From: an uncultured Bacilli bacterium
GTDB lineage: Bacteria; Bacillota_I; Bacilli_A; RF39; UBA660
Length of the DNA: 64,000 nt
Reading direction: 5' to 3'
NCBI GenBank assembly: GCA_934098745.1
Contig: CAKOPG010000007.1
Location: 1 to 64,000, forward strand
A program made the position numbers and the translations under genes. Under the pieces are notes generated by a model, which worked only from the letters and a program-made list of their open reading frames with translations, ran no database searches and had not been told where the DNA came from. Shown one piece after another: positions 54,690-63,285 of this stretch (the stretch's first letter is position 1; each line of letters starts with the position of its first letter).

Positions 54690-56756
54690 TTATCTGCTCC
54701 TCTCCAATTTCATCGTTTCAAAACCTACTGATACTATTTTATCATCTTCCGAGTTAACTGATCCAGGAAAAACCATCCTTAAAACCAGCGTTGAGTCCTT
54801 AATATATTCATGAGGAATATCTATTTTAATCTCTTTGCCAATGTCTCCCTCTGCACAAACCAAAGTCTTCAATTTATTTCCATTTGCATAGACTCTCACT
54901 TTCTGTTTGTCACCATATATTTTTCCACATATAAAAGAATATACCAAATCGCTCTCTTCATTTCCATTCCATTTAAAGCAAATACTAAGTTCATTACTTG
55001 CAATTCCTACCCCATGATCCTTAATTATCCGATAGTTAATTTGCCTTCCATATTCATTTTTATCGTTGAAGCAAATAGTATCTCCTAGCGTATACTCAAA
55101 ACTATTAATACTATACGGATCAAATATTTGATATTTCTCTTGGTCATTAACCTCTAGCGGTATTATGCACCTCGAATAATACCATAGATCTTTCCATTTG
55201 GGGTCAATCGTTGTTCTGTTACGAACACTATCATTAATCGTATGTAACCGCTCAACATCACTATTTTGATTAATATCATATACTGATGGACCGTATTCAG
55301 AGTTTTCATTTAAAGCCTCATTTGCAATTAATGATACTATATTTCTAAAATGGATTGGTCGTGAATCATACGAAAAACAGTGTTGTTCACCTCCTCTTTT
55401 TATTAATACCGCAGGATTAGTTTCATAATTCAAGCTCTCATGCCGTCCATGATCTCCCAAGATAATTATTGTACTATTATCATACACTCCTGCTTCTTTC
55501 ATTTTTTGTATATATAATTTTATCTCGCGCATAACCCCGGCTATTTGTTCTTCTTCAGTAACCTCCTCATCCACATATTTCCCCTCCGAATTCATAGTAT
55601 AAGGAGCATGTGCACCGTTAAAATGATATACCAAAAATGCCTTTTCTGCTGTTGTATTAAACTGTTTTATCTCACATAAATCTTCATAAAACTTTACGTC
55701 ATCTATCTTATAACAATTCACACCTTGTGAGATACAATTTGTAATATCTGCCGTTGATATCCAAAAATATTTTTTGAATAATTGTGGCATAATATAAAAA
55801 TTTGTCAACTCATACAACTTTTCAACGAAAGTAGAATAATTGCTAATTTCATTCTTAATGTTAACCGTATAATTATCCGCTATCCCCTCCGGCATGCCCG
55901 GGACATTCGGTGCTTCCGTATAAAAACGAATACTATACCCACCTTCCCTCAAATCATTATACAAATCTGTTTCTTCCCAAATTTCATGTGTATACGCATC
56001 CCATTCTTGCATAGGGTCGTATTCAATTCCAGTAAGCAACAGCGGAACTGCCAATGCTGTGGGGGCCCCCCCCGATACTGCATTGTCAAAAAAGGTAAAG
56101 TCTTCTAGCCATTTTTCGCTTTCAGCATATGTTGTTGAAGCAATATATTGTTTCATCGAATCTGCTTGCAAGGTATCTATAACCATAACAACAATATTTT
56201 TATTCCGTGCCACATCGAATTCTTCATTATTTAAGAACCCGTAAGTAGTTGCCTTCTCGTCTGTTGAACCTGCAATGCATAAAAATATTAATGAAATAAT
56301 CTGAACCGCAGAGAAAAAATATGCAATACCGCGCATCATCTTTCCCGCTTTCTTACCATATTTTACACTTAGGAAAATGCACACTATCAATATCAGAGCC
56401 CACACGCATGTACTCAGAACAGTCTCTTTTCTATATGTTGTCCAGTCTACAAGGGCTCCATCCATCTCCGGAAAATTTGGATTCAAAAAATTGCTCTGTA
56501 TGTATATGCCCGCAGCAATTGTAAATATTATTATCGCATATCCTTTTAAAATTAAGCGTTTTCTTATTGCAAATAAAAGAATGTTTAATACTGCCAGTAC
56601 AATTAAAGCTATTCCTATACATATCAAAAAAATATCGCTTGTTTTAAGACCAAATTCGCTTTTATTACTAAGGAACAGTGTTAACGGAACATATAAGGCA
56701 TAATTAATGGTAAACCATATTATAGCCGCTTCAAAATATTCTATTTTTTCCCGCAT
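54690..56756 (-). CDS. LtaS/sulfatase-fold membrane phosphotransferase or hydrolase
   Basis: A 688-residue protein: four or five membrane helices in the first 165 residues, then an extracellular alkaline-phosphatase-superfamily domain. VVMVIDTLQAD gives metal ligand D194, SGGAPTALAVP puts Thr233 at the nucleophile position used by LtaS-like transferases, and ILGDHGRHES holds the second metal site. About 150 C-terminal residues look like an added beta domain. It could transfer a phospho-alcohol onto the glycan outside the cell. GGGAG precedes the ATG. Confidence 0.85.
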   Translation of the reverse strand: MREKIEYFEAAIIWFTINYALYVPLTLFLSNKSEFGLKTSDIFLICIGIALIVLAVLNILLFAIRKRLILKGYAIIIFTIAAGIYIQSNFLNPNFPEMDGALVDWTTYRKETVLSTCVWALILIVCIFLSVKYGKKAGKMMRGIAYFFSAVQIISLIFLCIAGSTDEKATTYGFLNNEEFDVARNKNIVVMVIDTLQADSMKQYIASTTYAESEKWLEDFTFFDNAVSGGAPTALAVPLLLTGIEYDPMQEWDAYTHEIWEETDLYNDLREGGYSIRFYTEAPNVPGMPEGIADNYTVNIKNEISNYSTFVEKLYELTNFYIMPQLFKKYFWISTADITNCISQGVNCYKIDDVKFYEDLCEIKQFNTTAEKAFLVYHFNGAHAPYTMNSEGKYVDEEVTEEEQIAGVMREIKLYIQKMKEAGVYDNSTIIILGDHGRHESLNYETNPAVLIKRGGEQHCFSYDSRPIHFRNIVSLIANEALNENSEYGPSVYDINQNSDVERLHTINDSVRNRTTIDPKWKDLWYYSRCIIPLEVNDQEKYQIFDPYSINSFEYTLGDTICFNDKNEYGRQINYRIIKDHGVGIASNELSICFKWNGNEESDLVYSFICGKIYGDKQKVRVYANGNKLKTLVCAEGDIGKEIKIDIPHEYIKDSTLVLRMVFPGSVNSEDDKIVSVGFETMKLERSR

Positions 56757-56787
56757 AAAATTTCTCCCATCAAATACCTTTTAATTT

Positions 56788-58503
56788 TTATTTTCTATTT
56801 CTACTCTCCGTTTCAATGACTGTAATTCGTTTAGTTTTCAATTTTTCCTCCTCCAAATCCATCTCCTCCAGAGAAGACTTAGGAACTAAAAAAGCTGTTT
56901 TATCTGAACAATCCTTCATTTTATTCAGCATATCGTCCTTATCAATCACTTCATATTGCTGCTTCAAATATCCATATACATTTTTCAAATAGTGGTTATC
57001 CGGATCACCATCATCCACATAATAAATATAGTTACACCCTTCCTGATTTAAAAATTCAGCAATCTTGATCCCGTCATCCTGTATCTGACGTCCTTCTGCT
57101 ATTTTGTTCGTATATAGCGGCAGCTGAATAAAATTTATCAAGCCCATCATTATAACGACGGTACAAACAGCATTCTTGCAAACTTTGTTTCCATCTAATT
57201 TTCCTTTCGCAGTTGCTATTGCTACTACTGTTATAAAAAGTCCTATCAATATAAGGATAACTATATCTGCATAAGGACAAATATATTTTGTGATGTTTTC
57301 AATAATAAGGAAAAAATGTCCATCCATAATTGCCTGATGCGTGTTTCCATTCATCACAGAAAAATAAATTGTACAAACCAAGATACTTCCCCAAGTAATA
57401 CCCAAAACCGCTTTTTCTTTGAAATAAGTATACTCCTCATAAAACTTAAAATAAATAAGAAAGTATATGGGGAGAAAAATCTGAAAATATCGGAACAGAA
57501 ACTTATGCGGAAGACTTTGTAATCCCTCCTCTGTCAAAACAATTAAAAAAACTGTCTCCAGAATCATAAAAGCACTTGATAAGCCAACAAAAGAAAAGCT
57601 ATATTTTGTAGCCTTATCCATTTTTCTTTTATTATGACAGCATACATAAATTGGAATTATTCCCATATTGACCAGAAACAGCGATGCATATAATATACAT
57701 TCTATTATCCCTAATCCCAGCGTTTTCCATTCAACCGGGAAAAGCCAGGACAATTGTCTCTCATAATGGTTAACACCTCTCTCAAACCCATTTATCATCT
57801 GTAATGCAAGGTAAAACACCCCACTAAGTGCCACATAGCTTCCATCAAAGAATAGAATATTTCTAATTTCTCTTTTCCAATTTTCTTTGACATCTTTTTG
57901 TAAAATCAATTTCAAAAGCACATATACATTTACAATGATAGGAATAAAAAACATGTTTGTCTTTGTATATAGGCATAGCACTGAAAACACGGCTGCAATA
58001 ACATATCGCAATATACTCTGCATCTTTTTTGCACTATATAAAAAATATACTGTCCACATAAACAGGGGATAGCATAATACCTCCTGCATAAAATATGCAC
58101 AGTCAAACATATAGGGGAAAAACATTAAAAAAGCGGTTACTCGTAAGGCTGATTTTCTCGTTTCCAAGATATTAACCGCCAAAAGACCTATCGGAAAAGC
58201 AGCAGAGCACAGTGTAAACACATTTATCATCCGCATCAGCAATAGAATTTTCTCAGGAGTGTACCAAAAATATGCAATGGAAATAAGCATGGAATAAAGG
58301 ACACAGCTATAACTATATGTCTGTTTTCCCATTCCAAAAAAACCTTGATAATGAAACGTTCTGGCTAATCCTAAATACAGTTCTTCATCCACCTTTACAT
58401 GCACAGGAGCCGTAAAGCATGTAACCCATGTACCGTATATACACATAGAGCATAAAAAAATCAGTCCGATACCGATGTGGAATTTCTTACTTTCTTCCTT
58501 CAT
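56788..58503 (-). CDS. polytopic GT-C-like glycosyltransferase
   Basis: A 571-residue membrane protein with about eleven helices and a short soluble C-terminus. HVKVDEELYLGLARTFHYQG in the first external loop gives the acidic D-E pair expected of GT-C enzymes. These use a polyprenyl-phosphate sugar and act outside the membrane. AAGGAAGAT precedes the ATG, after a 95-base gap that shows no convincing promoter. Donor and acceptor unknown. Confidence 0.72.
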   Translation of the reverse strand: MKEESKKFHIGIGLIFLCSMCIYGTWVTCFTAPVHVKVDEELYLGLARTFHYQGFFGMGKQTYSYSCVLYSMLISIAYFWYTPEKILLLMRMINVFTLCSAAFPIGLLAVNILETRKSALRVTAFLMFFPYMFDCAYFMQEVLCYPLFMWTVYFLYSAKKMQSILRYVIAAVFSVLCLYTKTNMFFIPIIVNVYVLLKLILQKDVKENWKREIRNILFFDGSYVALSGVFYLALQMINGFERGVNHYERQLSWLFPVEWKTLGLGIIECILYASLFLVNMGIIPIYVCCHNKRKMDKATKYSFSFVGLSSAFMILETVFLIVLTEEGLQSLPHKFLFRYFQIFLPIYFLIYFKFYEEYTYFKEKAVLGITWGSILVCTIYFSVMNGNTHQAIMDGHFFLIIENITKYICPYADIVILILIGLFITVVAIATAKGKLDGNKVCKNAVCTVVIMMGLINFIQLPLYTNKIAEGRQIQDDGIKIAEFLNQEGCNYIYYVDDGDPDNHYLKNVYGYLKQQYEVIDKDDMLNKMKDCSDKTAFLVPKSSLEEMDLEEEKLKTKRITVIETESRNRK

Positions 58504-58598
58504 ATCTTCCTTCTACTCTTGTATTATAGTATTTTCTTACTCCTTGATATTGTATCTCAGGCATATCTAAAAAGCAATTTTTGTAAACCATTTCGTAA

Positions 58599-60134
58599 TC
58601 AGAAGCCCTCATATATAAACGCTGTTGCATTATATCCCGGTCCGTAAATTCCAAAAACCAAAAGAACCATAATAAAAAGCACGGTTGCAATCACTTGAAA
58701 ACAGCTGTTTTGTTGATCCAGTGCTTCTCTGATTATGACACACTTTTCCTGTTTCATACTAATGCAAATCAAAAAAGCAATTGCAACAATCAATACACCT
58801 ATTTCCTTATCTACCAAACCATAAGTATTCAGCATCGTCAAGTCAGCTAAATGATTATGTAATATCATCCTTGCTGCCATTGATTTCAGCATTTGCCAAC
58901 TTGTCGCAAGCGAAAAACATTCTCCTATTGTAATAAGTAAAAATGTCCTGCTTCTTTGAAACCACCTGAAACTCATGCACTTTGTTCTTATATTCAATTT
59001 TTCACTTATATTATTCAAAAACGAAGTACAAATATTGGATAATCCCAAAATTACTCCATGCCATATCCCATACAAAACATAAAACCAAGATACGTTATGC
59101 CAAAGCCCCACCATGACAAATGTAATAACAAATACAATACTTGCTGGCAGAGTTTTTCCCATATGAATCCCTATTCTTTTCTTAACCGCTTTTCCCATAT
59201 TCGTAAAGGGTTTTGACATTGCAAGAGGATAAAAAACATAATCTTTAATCCAGGTTCCTAATGTAATATGCCATCTTCTCCAATATTCTCCGAGTGTTTT
59301 TGAAAAGAAAGGTCTTTTAAAGTTGTCCGCAAGTTCAATCCCAAGCATCGTAGAAACACCATTTACCATATCTATTCCACCGGAAAAATCACCATATAGC
59401 TCCAAATTAAACAAAAACATAGCGATCCAGATGGATGTTCCAGGAGTTGTTGAAAGCTCTCCACCTAAAACTGTATTTACAAAGATCGCCGCTCTGTTTG
59501 AAATAACTATTTTTTTAAATAGTCCCCATAAAAATAACCAAATACCATATTTTATATTATGCCATTTTATACTATGTGCAGAGAACAACTTGGGTACAAA
59601 TTCATCATATCTCTGAATCGGTCCCTGTATGATTTGTGGAAAATACGATACAAAAAGTGCATACTTGAAAAAATTCTTCTCCGGTTCATATTTTTCCCTG
59701 TATACATCAATTATATATCCGGTTGTTTGAAATGTATAAAAAGATATTCCTAGCGGAAAAATAAGTGAAACAGGCATAAAGTAAACCGAAGTCTTAAAAA
59801 AGAACAGAATTCCAAAATTAATAATAAGTGTTAACGCTACTATTCTTTTTTTTCGAGCACCCTGTCTGGCCTTATAATGCTTTTTCTCTTCTCGGCTTTC
59901 TATTTGTTTAGCTTTTTCTCTACATTCTATATTTATCCTGTGTATATATTTCGCTGCCGCAAAGGTTGTAAGTGTTGTAAAAAGCATAAGAAAAACATAC
60001 GTCCAATGCCCCATCAGATAGAACAAATAACTTCCTAGCAGCAAAACACTCCACCTATATCTTTTGGGAAACAAATAATAAATGACAAACAGCACAGTAA
60101 AAAAAATTATAAATTTAAATGATAGAATATCCAC
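58599..60134 (-). CDS. MBOAT family O-acyltransferase (second copy)
   Basis: A 511-residue MBOAT protein. IIQGPIQRYDEFVPKLF, EYWRRWHITLGTWIKDYVFY and VGLWHNVSWFYVLYGIWHG (catalytic His) are the family motifs. It begins with GTG after AGGGGAAAGC, 16 bases downstream of the SGNH gene. With that partner it forms an acyl-transfer pair separate from the one at 6138-8916; here the SGNH gene comes first. Probably acetylates an exported glycan residue. Confidence 0.94.
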   Translation of the reverse strand: MDILSFKFIIFFTVLFVIYYLFPKRYRWSVLLLGSYLFYLMGHWTYVFLMLFTTLTTFAAAKYIHRINIECREKAKQIESREEKKHYKARQGARKKRIVALTLIINFGILFFFKTSVYFMPVSLIFPLGISFYTFQTTGYIIDVYREKYEPEKNFFKYALFVSYFPQIIQGPIQRYDEFVPKLFSAHSIKWHNIKYGIWLFLWGLFKKIVISNRAAIFVNTVLGGELSTTPGTSIWIAMFLFNLELYGDFSGGIDMVNGVSTMLGIELADNFKRPFFSKTLGEYWRRWHITLGTWIKDYVFYPLAMSKPFTNMGKAVKKRIGIHMGKTLPASIVFVITFVMVGLWHNVSWFYVLYGIWHGVILGLSNICTSFLNNISEKLNIRTKCMSFRWFQRSRTFLLITIGECFSLATSWQMLKSMAARMILHNHLADLTMLNTYGLVDKEIGVLIVAIAFLICISMKQEKCVIIREALDQQNSCFQVIATVLFIMVLLVFGIYGPGYNATAFIYEGF

Positions 60135-60150
60135 GCTTTCCCCTTTCCTG

Positions 60151-61155
60151 CTACTGTTCGATATTTTTTTGCCATAAATTATTTTCCTGCAAGCGCATAT
60201 CTGAAAGATTATAATGATCCCATAGATATTGGCCCATATAATCTGCCACCTTAATCGCTCCGCTTTCGGCTAAATGATGCGTATCCGAATAATCCAACAT
60301 AATATCTAAACCTACCGCTTCCATTTCCGGGTATAGGTTTACATAGACTGCATCATGTTCGTCTGCATAATTTTGAACCGCATCAAAAAAATGATATTCC
60401 CCCTGTGCTGGAATTGTAAAAAAGACAATAGAAACATTCTTTGCCTTACACATTTCACAGATCTCATCCAATATTTGTTTAGATTCATCAGACAATTCCC
60501 ACTGCTCGAACTGAGTATAATCTCCAATATTGGGCACCTCATCTCCAGAAGGCATTTTCTCATATCCCATAGTTGAAAGGCTTTTTTGCTTATTTAATTC
60601 CAACGTTTTCTCATAGTTTATACTGGAATACTCTATTTGCTTCCAATTCTCATGAAATGTTATCAGTGGAAAACGGTAGGTTAACATACGCTCTTTATTA
60701 TTTCCAAAGCATTGATCAAGATATTTCTGTTTATACTCCGAATCAGGGATCTCTCTTGTATAGTAGATCTCCCCATTCATATCAGCATCCTGAAATACAG
60801 CCCCTACAGCATCAGTTTCTATTAAAATCACCTTTGGTGTCTGTGTCCTTAATGCATCATATATAAATAAAGCAGTGGTATTAATATTTTGCCAGTTTAG
60901 CCCATAGTTATATGCCCCAATGCCATACTTTTGATACATTTCCATGACATTTACACCCTTCCACGCACAAGAAGAGCCAAATACCATAACTTCAACTGAT
61001 TCCTCTGGCAGCTCATGAAAGGCTCTGATTGTCCCCCTTGCACTATCTGTACTTAAAGGGCGAACGATCTCTCCCATCCAAATGATTCCGCTTGTTGTCA
61101 GCAAAATTGTGCTGACAATACCTAGAAAAATATTTATCCAACTATTTCTTTTCAT
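60151..61155 (-). CDS. membrane-anchored SGNH-like partner of the second MBOAT
   Basis: About 334 residues: one N-terminal membrane helix (about 8-28), then an extracytoplasmic SGNH-like domain with MVFGSSCAWKGV as block I and DYSDTHHLAESGA as the Asp/His block. A short N-terminal ATG nine bases upstream overlaps the AGGGG site, so the second ATG is preferred. The 5' end overlaps the GT4 gene by 14 bases. It lacks the extra C-terminal domain seen in the partner at 6138-7475. Confidence 0.82.
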   Translation of the reverse strand: MKRNSWINIFLGIVSTILLTTSGIIWMGEIVRPLSTDSARGTIRAFHELPEESVEVMVFGSSCAWKGVNVMEMYQKYGIGAYNYGLNWQNINTTALFIYDALRTQTPKVILIETDAVGAVFQDADMNGEIYYTREIPDSEYKQKYLDQCFGNNKERMLTYRFPLITFHENWKQIEYSSINYEKTLELNKQKSLSTMGYEKMPSGDEVPNIGDYTQFEQWELSDESKQILDEICEMCKAKNVSIVFFTIPAQGEYHFFDAVQNYADEHDAVYVNLYPEMEAVGLDIMLDYSDTHHLAESGAIKVADYMGQYLWDHYNLSDMRLQENNLWQKNIEQ

Positions 61156-62380
61156 TGGGTTCATCCCCTATATATTTCTCATAAAGCCCTACAACCATCT
61201 CTGCACTTTTATTATGATCATATTTCTTTGCACAGTTTGAAACCTGCTCTTTGCTTAACTGCCTTCTTTCAAGCTCATAAATTGCTTTCATATAATTTTG
61301 CGTGCTGTTCTCTTCTAACACAATTCCGTTATCCGGGCAAACAAGTTCTCCCACTGCACTGGTATTTAACACAATTACAGGCGTTCCACAGGCAAAGGCT
61401 TCCACTGTCACAAGTGAAAATGACTCTTCCCTTGACGGATTAATGAAAACAGATGCATACGAATAGAGTGCCGCCAATTCTTCAGGATTACTTGTTTTTT
61501 CAATTCCCATTACATTATCCGGCAGTTTTCTTATCTGTGCCCTTGTCAGCCCTACTAAAACAATACTGTATTCCTGTGGCAGCTCTTTTGCAAGATCCAA
61601 AAAATCCTTTAACCCTTTTCTCGCATCCCACACATTCGCTACCCCAAGGAGAATCTTTTTCCCTGCTGGCATATGATACTTTTTAATTACTTCCTCCGCT
61701 TTTGTATCATGAAACAAGGCCAGATCAATGCCATTGGGAACCAACATTACTTTATATTCCTTAAAAAAGGATTCCTCTACCTGCTTCTGCATCCATACTG
61801 AGGGTACAATCACAGTTATCTTTTTATTTTTCAAAAAAAGCGCTTTCTTTTTTTTATAATTACTTCTTGATGCATCCACCAGCAGACTTATTGGATATTG
61901 CTTTTTGTTCGGGCAGGAAAAACACTCTCTCTTCCATTTTTCACACTGTGCCATTGTAAAGTAGGCACAGTGACCCGTAAATGGCCAGCAGTCATGAAAT
62001 GTCCAAAACAATTCTCCCTCGAATTCCGAATTAAGATATTGAAAGAGCAGCGGAAGATTCAGGTAATAGCCATGCAGATTATGAAGATGTATCACATCCG
62101 GTTTCTCTTTCCGCAGTTCCCATATAAGCTTCTTAGTCACAAAATAGGATCCGTATCCCTGAAGATCAAAAAGAGTTGTTAACCCGACATGCACCCAAAA
62201 CGATACCAGATTACCAATCTTTTTGCATGGAAGATCTGTAAAAGGAGCTCTTCTTCCCACATAGGACATTGTATCATACCCCTGCTTAATGGCTTCTCTT
62301 TGAATGTCTCCCATGATCCTTCCTGTGCTGGTATTGCAAACAGTATTAATTTGAACAAGCTTTTTCTTCCCCTGCTTCAT
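61142..62380 (-). CDS. GT4 glycosyltransferase (WcaC-like)
   Basis: About 412 residues. VQINTVCNTSTGRIMGDI is the N-terminal loop of this GT4 branch, TFHDCWPFTGHCAYFTMAQC continuing to CPNKKQYP is the Cys-rich insertion seen in WcaC-type colanic acid enzymes, and EESFSLVTVE is the E-x7-E motif. The long upstream frame extends into the GT2 gene and is not used; the chosen ATG lies two bases after that stop. Donor unknown. Confidence 0.92.
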   Translation of the reverse strand: MKQGKKKLVQINTVCNTSTGRIMGDIQREAIKQGYDTMSYVGRRAPFTDLPCKKIGNLVSFWVHVGLTTLFDLQGYGSYFVTKKLIWELRKEKPDVIHLHNLHGYYLNLPLLFQYLNSEFEGELFWTFHDCWPFTGHCAYFTMAQCEKWKRECFSCPNKKQYPISLLVDASRSNYKKKKALFLKNKKITVIVPSVWMQKQVEESFFKEYKVMLVPNGIDLALFHDTKAEEVIKKYHMPAGKKILLGVANVWDARKGLKDFLDLAKELPQEYSIVLVGLTRAQIRKLPDNVMGIEKTSNPEELAALYSYASVFINPSREESFSLVTVEAFACGTPVIVLNTSAVGELVCPDNGIVLEENSTQNYMKAIYELERRQLSKEQVSNCAKKYDHNKSAEMVVGLYEKYIGDEPNEKK

Positions 62381-62382
62381 CC

Positions 62383-63285
62383 TCAATACTTTCCATTCTT
62401 CCCGTGCCTGTAGTCTTTGATCCCCTGCAATACAGCTCCTGCCATTCTGGTCTTTCCCTGCAGCAGCCAGATAATCACCCATGCACATCGATTAAGTGCA
62501 TAATAGGCAAGAAACAGTCCATATTTCCTGCCTAAGTACTTATGGTTGCACATCAGCCAGTTTCTGCTGATATAATAAGCATTGGCAGGACTGGCATTTC
62601 CCATAGTGGAACCGTTTACCTTATGGTATACCATAGCTTCATGACAGTAACAAATTTTTATTCCTGCCTTTGCAGCACGCATGCTATATTCCGTATCCTC
62701 ATAATACAAAAAGAAGTCTTCGTCCAGCAATCCAATCCTTTGAATGATTCCATCCGTTAAAAGCAGACAACAGCCATTAGCAAAATCACAATCCCTATCC
62801 TGGTCATATTGACCGGCATCTTTTTGATTGCATCCACATTGCACCGCTTTCCTGATTACAGGTGTCAATTTCCCGCCGGCACACCATATGATGTCCCTTT
62901 GATCAGCGTATAAGATCTTGGGCACCACAATACTATCTGTTTTTTTCTGTAAGGAAAGCATATGGGAAATGGCATAGGGAGCAATCTCCGTATCATTATT
63001 CAACAACAGGAAAAAGCGAAATCCTTTTTCTCTGGCCCATTTAATCCCTTCGTTATTACCTCTGGCAAAGCCATAATTATCTTCAAGGGCAATCAGTTGA
63101 ACCCTCTCATCATTTTCAAAGCGAACCTGTAATTCCTGTAAAGAGCCATCTGAAGATGCATTATCCACAACAACTACCTGGAGCTTCGCAATTCCCTTAC
63201 TGGAAAGAATAGACTGAATGCACTTTTCGTTATAGACTCTTCCATTATAGTTAACCAAAATAACCGCAACAGCATCTTCACACAT
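62383..63285 (-). CDS. GT2 rhamnosyltransferase-like glycosyltransferase
   Basis: About 300 residues of the WbbL/RfbF branch of GT2. AVILVNYNGRVYNEKC starts the fold, FLLLNNDTEIAPYAI holds N-D-T in place of D-x-D as is normal for this branch, and DEDFFLYYEDTEYSMRAAKAG gives the catalytic-base region. The ATG overlaps the ABC gene by eight bases with AGAGAAG upstream. Rhamnose or another deoxyhexose is the most common donor in this branch; inference. Confidence 0.92.
   Translation of the reverse strand: MCEDAVAVILVNYNGRVYNEKCIQSILSSKGIAKLQVVVVDNASSDGSLQELQVRFENDERVQLIALEDNYGFARGNNEGIKWAREKGFRFFLLLNNDTEIAPYAISHMLSLQKKTDSIVVPKILYADQRDIIWCAGGKLTPVIRKAVQCGCNQKDAGQYDQDRDCDFANGCCLLLTDGIIQRIGLLDEDFFLYYEDTEYSMRAAKAGIKICYCHEAMVYHKVNGSTMGNASPANAYYISRNWLMCNHKYLGRKYGLFLAYYALNRCAWVIIWLLQGKTRMAGAVLQGIKDYRHGKNGKY

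Noticed and set aside
58504..58598. Possible promoter TTTACA...TATGCC or TTGCTT-17-TACAAT in the gap after the second MBOAT gene
   Set aside because: Neither combination has both a good hexamer pair and proper spacing; AT-rich sequence gives such matches by chance.
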